Assembly: GCF_900541605.1 (NCBI RefSeq)
Contig: NZ_UQKJ01000038.1
Coordinates: 1-16,054 of the forward strand
Direction of reading: 5' to 3'
Length of the DNA stretch: 16,054 nucleotides
Origin: an uncultured Dialister sp.
Lineage (GTDB): Bacteria > Bacillota > Negativicutes > Veillonellales > Dialisteraceae
Positions within the stretch are counted from its first letter, which is position 1, and each line of letters starts with the position of its first letter. This document shows positions 14,013 to 16,054 of this stretch, one piece after another. The notes beneath the pieces are model-generated. The model ran no database searches. It was not told the DNA's origin and saw only the letters and a program-made list of their open reading frames with translations. The position numbers were made by a program, and so were the translations under genes.

Positions 14013-14411
14013 ATGTCTATGTATGTCGGCGTGGATCTGGTGAAGATAGAAAGGTGGCAGCGGATCCTGGATAAGTTTCCGGCTCGGGCGGAGAAGATTT
14101 TCACCGCCGAGGAGATTGCCCATTGCGAGAAGAAAGGAAAGAAGCGGGCTGAGTCCTATGCGGCCCTCTGGGGTGCCCGGGAGGCGACGGGGAAGGCTCT
14201 GGGTATTGGGATTTTCGGCTCCGCCTGGCAGGATGCCTTTGTGACCTGGACGAAGTGGGGCGCCCCCATTCTCCATATCCAGGGCACCTTCCAAAAGAGG
14301 GCGGAGGAACTGGGCATCCGGGATATGTCCATTTCTATTTCCCATGAAGACAATATGGCCATAGCCGTGGTGGTCATGGCAGGAGGCAGTGATGATACTC
14401 ACAAAGACTGA
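14013..14411 (+). CDS. acpS: Holo-[acyl-carrier-protein] synthase
   Basis: 132-residue phosphopantetheinyl transferase that moves 4'-phosphopantetheine from CoA onto apo-ACP, needed for fatty-acid synthesis. The N-terminus YVGVDLVKIERW carries the metal-binding Asp8, and WGAREATGKALG carries Glu57 and Lys61. The C-terminal SISISHEDNMAIAVVVM is the usual final strand with the S-H motif. The ATG at 14013 is preferred over one 108 bases upstream because AGGAG (14001-14005) precedes it and the domain starts at once. It overlaps nnr by 20 bases. G+C is clearly higher than in the genes to the left. Confidence 0.96.
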   Translation: MSMYVGVDLVKIERWQRILDKFPARAEKIFTAEEIAHCEKKGKKRAESYAALWGAREATGKALGIGIFGSAWQDAFVTWTKWGAPILHIQGTFQKRAEELGIRDMSISISHEDNMAIAVVVMAGGSDDTHKD

Positions 14412-15921
14412 AGAATCAAGACTTCTGGATTCCATGGCCATGAAGGACTATGGCATCCCGGAAATGGTGCTCATGGAGAACGCCGGAAGCGCCATTGTGC
14501 GTCTTACGGAAGACAGGGTCCACTGGGACGGTGCCTTTACGGTCGTCGTCTGCGGCACCGGCAATAACGGGGGCGACGGATTCGTGGCCGCCCGGTATGC
14601 GGCGGGAAAGGGTGCCCGGGTGATGGTGCTCCTCATGGGCAATGAGGCCCATATGAGCGATGCCTCTACCTTATATAAACTGGTTGTGGAAAAAATGGGA
14701 ATTCCCGTGATTTCCATCCGTACCGCGGAAGAGGGGGCGCCCTATATCCATGATGCCGATATCATCGTGGATGCCTTGATCGGCACCGGCCTTTCCAGCG
14801 AAGTGAAGGGAGAAAAGGCGGTGCTCATTTCTCTCATGAACGAAGCCCAGGGCATTATCATTTCCGCCGATGTGCCCAGCGGCATGATCACGGACACCGG
14901 GAAACCGGCAGGGGTAGTGGTGGATGCGGACTACACGGTGGCCCTGGGATCTATCAAACGGGGCCACGTGCTTTATCCCGGCTCTTCCTATACAGGCGGG
15001 CTCCTCTATTCGCCCATCGGCATTCCGGAGGAGGCCCGGGTGGATTTCCCGGTGCGCCTGGTGGAAAGGGAAGATATCTTTAATGTTCTCCCCGTGAGAA
15101 ATCGGGTGAGCCATAAGGGCAAGAACGGGTTCATCGGCATCTTTGCAGGCTCCGACGGCATGGAAGGGGCGGCACTCCTGGCAGGCCAGGGGGCTCTCTA
15201 TGCAGGCGGCGGCAAGGTGGCCGTGGTGACCACGAAGAAAGCGGCGTCCCTGCTGGCAGGGAAAATCCCGGAGCTCATGGTTTCTTCCATCGGTGAGGGC
15301 CCCTGTTTCTCTGAAAAGGACTGCGGCGCAGCACTGGAAAAGGCGAAGGCCTACGACGTCATCGCCATCGGTCCGGGACTGGGCCGGGCGGAGGAAACGC
15401 AGAAGTTCGTGAAACGACTGGTCATGGGCTGGGATAAGACCATCCTCATCGACGCCGACGGCCTCTATGCCCTGAAGGAGCAGCAGGTGGACCTCACGAA
15501 ATGCCCGGGCCGCCTCATCCTGACGCCCCATGTCGGTGAATTTGCCCATCTCACAGGCCTTTCTCCGGCGGAGGTGGAAAAAGAACGGATTGACGGCGCC
15601 ATCCGGTTCGCCGTGGAAAACCATGTGGTCCTGGTGCTGAAGGGAGCGCCTACGGTGACCGCCATGCCCGATGGGAGGGCCTGGGTGAATACCACCGGCA
15701 ATCCCGGCATGGCCACCGGCGGCATGGGGGATACCCTCACCGGCATCATCACGGCCCTGGCAGGACAGGGCATGAACGGTTCCTGCGCCGCCATGGCCGG
15801 CGTCTACCTCCACGGCCTGGCAGGAGACCTGGCGGCGGAAAAAGCTTCCGTAGGCTACCGGGCCAGTGACCTGGCAAGGCTGGTACCCCTGGCCCGGGAA
15901 CGGGTGATGGAAGGAAAGTAG
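14392..15921 (+). CDS. nnr: Bifunctional NAD(P)HX epimerase / ADP-dependent dehydratase
   Basis: 509-residue repair enzyme for hydrated NAD(P)H. The N-terminal YjeF_N domain (1-215) interconverts the R and S forms of NAD(P)HX: GTGNNGGDGFVAAR is at 55-68, and the catalytic Asp127 lies in VDALIGTGL. The C-terminal ribokinase-like domain (about 225-505) removes water using ADP: GPGLG (327-331), IDADGL (353-358), LTPHVGEFAHL (377-387) and GGMGDTLTG (443-451) with catalytic Asp447. AGGAGG (14381-14386) is five bases before the ATG at 14392 but only two before an alternative GTG at 14389, so the ATG is chosen. It is coupled to acpS, a frequent pairing. It ends 11 bases before repeat copy D, with no other terminator visible. 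Confidence 0.96.
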   Translation: MILTKTEESRLLDSMAMKDYGIPEMVLMENAGSAIVRLTEDRVHWDGAFTVVVCGTGNNGGDGFVAARYAAGKGARVMVLLMGNEAHMSDASTLYKLVVEKMGIPVISIRTAEEGAPYIHDADIIVDALIGTGLSSEVKGEKAVLISLMNEAQGIIISADVPSGMITDTGKPAGVVVDADYTVALGSIKRGHVLYPGSSYTGGLLYSPIGIPEEARVDFPVRLVEREDIFNVLPVRNRVSHKGKNGFIGIFAGSDGMEGAALLAGQGALYAGGGKVAVVTTKKAASLLAGKIPELMVSSIGEGPCFSEKDCGAALEKAKAYDVIAIGPGLGRAEETQKFVKRLVMGWDKTILIDADGLYALKEQQVDLTKCPGRLILTPHVGEFAHLTGLSPAEVEKERIDGAIRFAVENHVVLVLKGAPTVTAMPDGRAWVNTTGNPGMATGGMGDTLTGIITALAGQGMNGSCAAMAGVYLHGLAGDLAAEKASVGYRASDLARLVPLARERVMEGK

Positions 15922-15932
15922 TGTTGGGGGCG

Positions 15933-16054
15933 ATATTTCAGTATATCGAGCCGTTGGTATTCGGTGTTGACGGATAGAGTCACTCGCATGGGGCTGTTAG
16001 CTTCTATAGTGAACGACAAAAATAACTTTATTTAAAGCTGCACAGGGTTCGAAG
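15933..16054. repeat. Palindromic dispersed repeat, copy D (right part outside window)
   Basis: It begins with ATATTTCAGTATATCGAGCC, related to the inverted ends of A, B and C. The bases just outside (GGGCG) also resemble the flank of copy A. The inner motif ACGGATAGAGTCACTCGCAT follows at about 15969-15988, then GGGGCTGTTAGC. The rest (from about 16005) is AT-rich and does not match the other copies. It starts 11 bases after the nnr stop and may serve as that transcript's 3' hairpin if the missing half is palindromic. Confidence 0.7.

Noticed and set aside
14671..15813. 380-codon minus-strand frame opposite nnr
   Set aside because: His/Gly/Arg-rich shadow caused by the high G+C codon use of nnr, which carries all catalytic motifs.
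1..16054. Phage, toxin-antitoxin or defence system
   Set aside because: No integrase, nuclease, toxin or other defence-type protein is encoded; all recognisable genes are housekeeping, transport or envelope genes.

Overview
The window looks like chromosomal DNA of a diderm Firmicute (class Negativicutes), most probably from the Veillonellales near Megasphaera or Dialister. Two things point there. One is a Bacillota-type gene order: an SRP RNA gene, then dnaX, ybaB, recR and bofA. The other is a set of outer-membrane genes: an LptD/OstA-type LPS-assembly protein, a PilQ/GspD-type secretin and a GspC/PilP-like partner. Genus is inferred from gene content only.

Layout. Bases 1-234 are the right part of a hairpin-rich dispersed repeat (copy A). 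An orphan amino-acid-type ABC substrate-binding lipoprotein follows on the minus strand (298-1119), with a clear promoter and terminator. The plus-strand housekeeping block runs from 1391 to 4899: SRP RNA, dnaX, ybaB, recR and a BofA-family membrane protein. A strong hairpin that can terminate in both directions separates it from a convergent ABC-F ATPase gene (4991-6877, minus).

Bases 6976-12347 (minus) form a tightly packed envelope operon. In transcription order it encodes a small exported protein, an exported protein with LxxRIxxLExxVYG repeats, a short cysteine-free LptD-like protein, a GspC/PilP-like inner-membrane protein and a secretin. Spacings are 15 bases, 0 bases, 123 bases and a one-base TAATG overlap. 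A near-consensus promoter lies about 113 bases upstream of the first gene. The operon therefore joins LPS-export and secretin-type machinery with two uncharacterised exported proteins.

An HdeD-like (DUF308) six-helix membrane protein (13108-13632, minus) sits alone between repeat copies B (12547-13037) and C (13750-13902). After copy C comes acpS-nnr (14013-15921, plus), overlapping genes for holo-ACP synthase and bifunctional NAD(P)HX epimerase/dehydratase, clearly richer in G+C than the rest. Repeat copy D starts 11 bases after nnr and runs off the window.

The most unusual content is the repeat family. Four copies share about 21-base inverted ends and an inner conserved motif, but carry different arrays of perfect hairpins between them. 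Copy C is almost one long palindrome. Copies A and B share an exact 55-base block, and copies B and C share a different exact 55-base block. No CRISPR array, tRNA, rRNA or transposase gene was seen.
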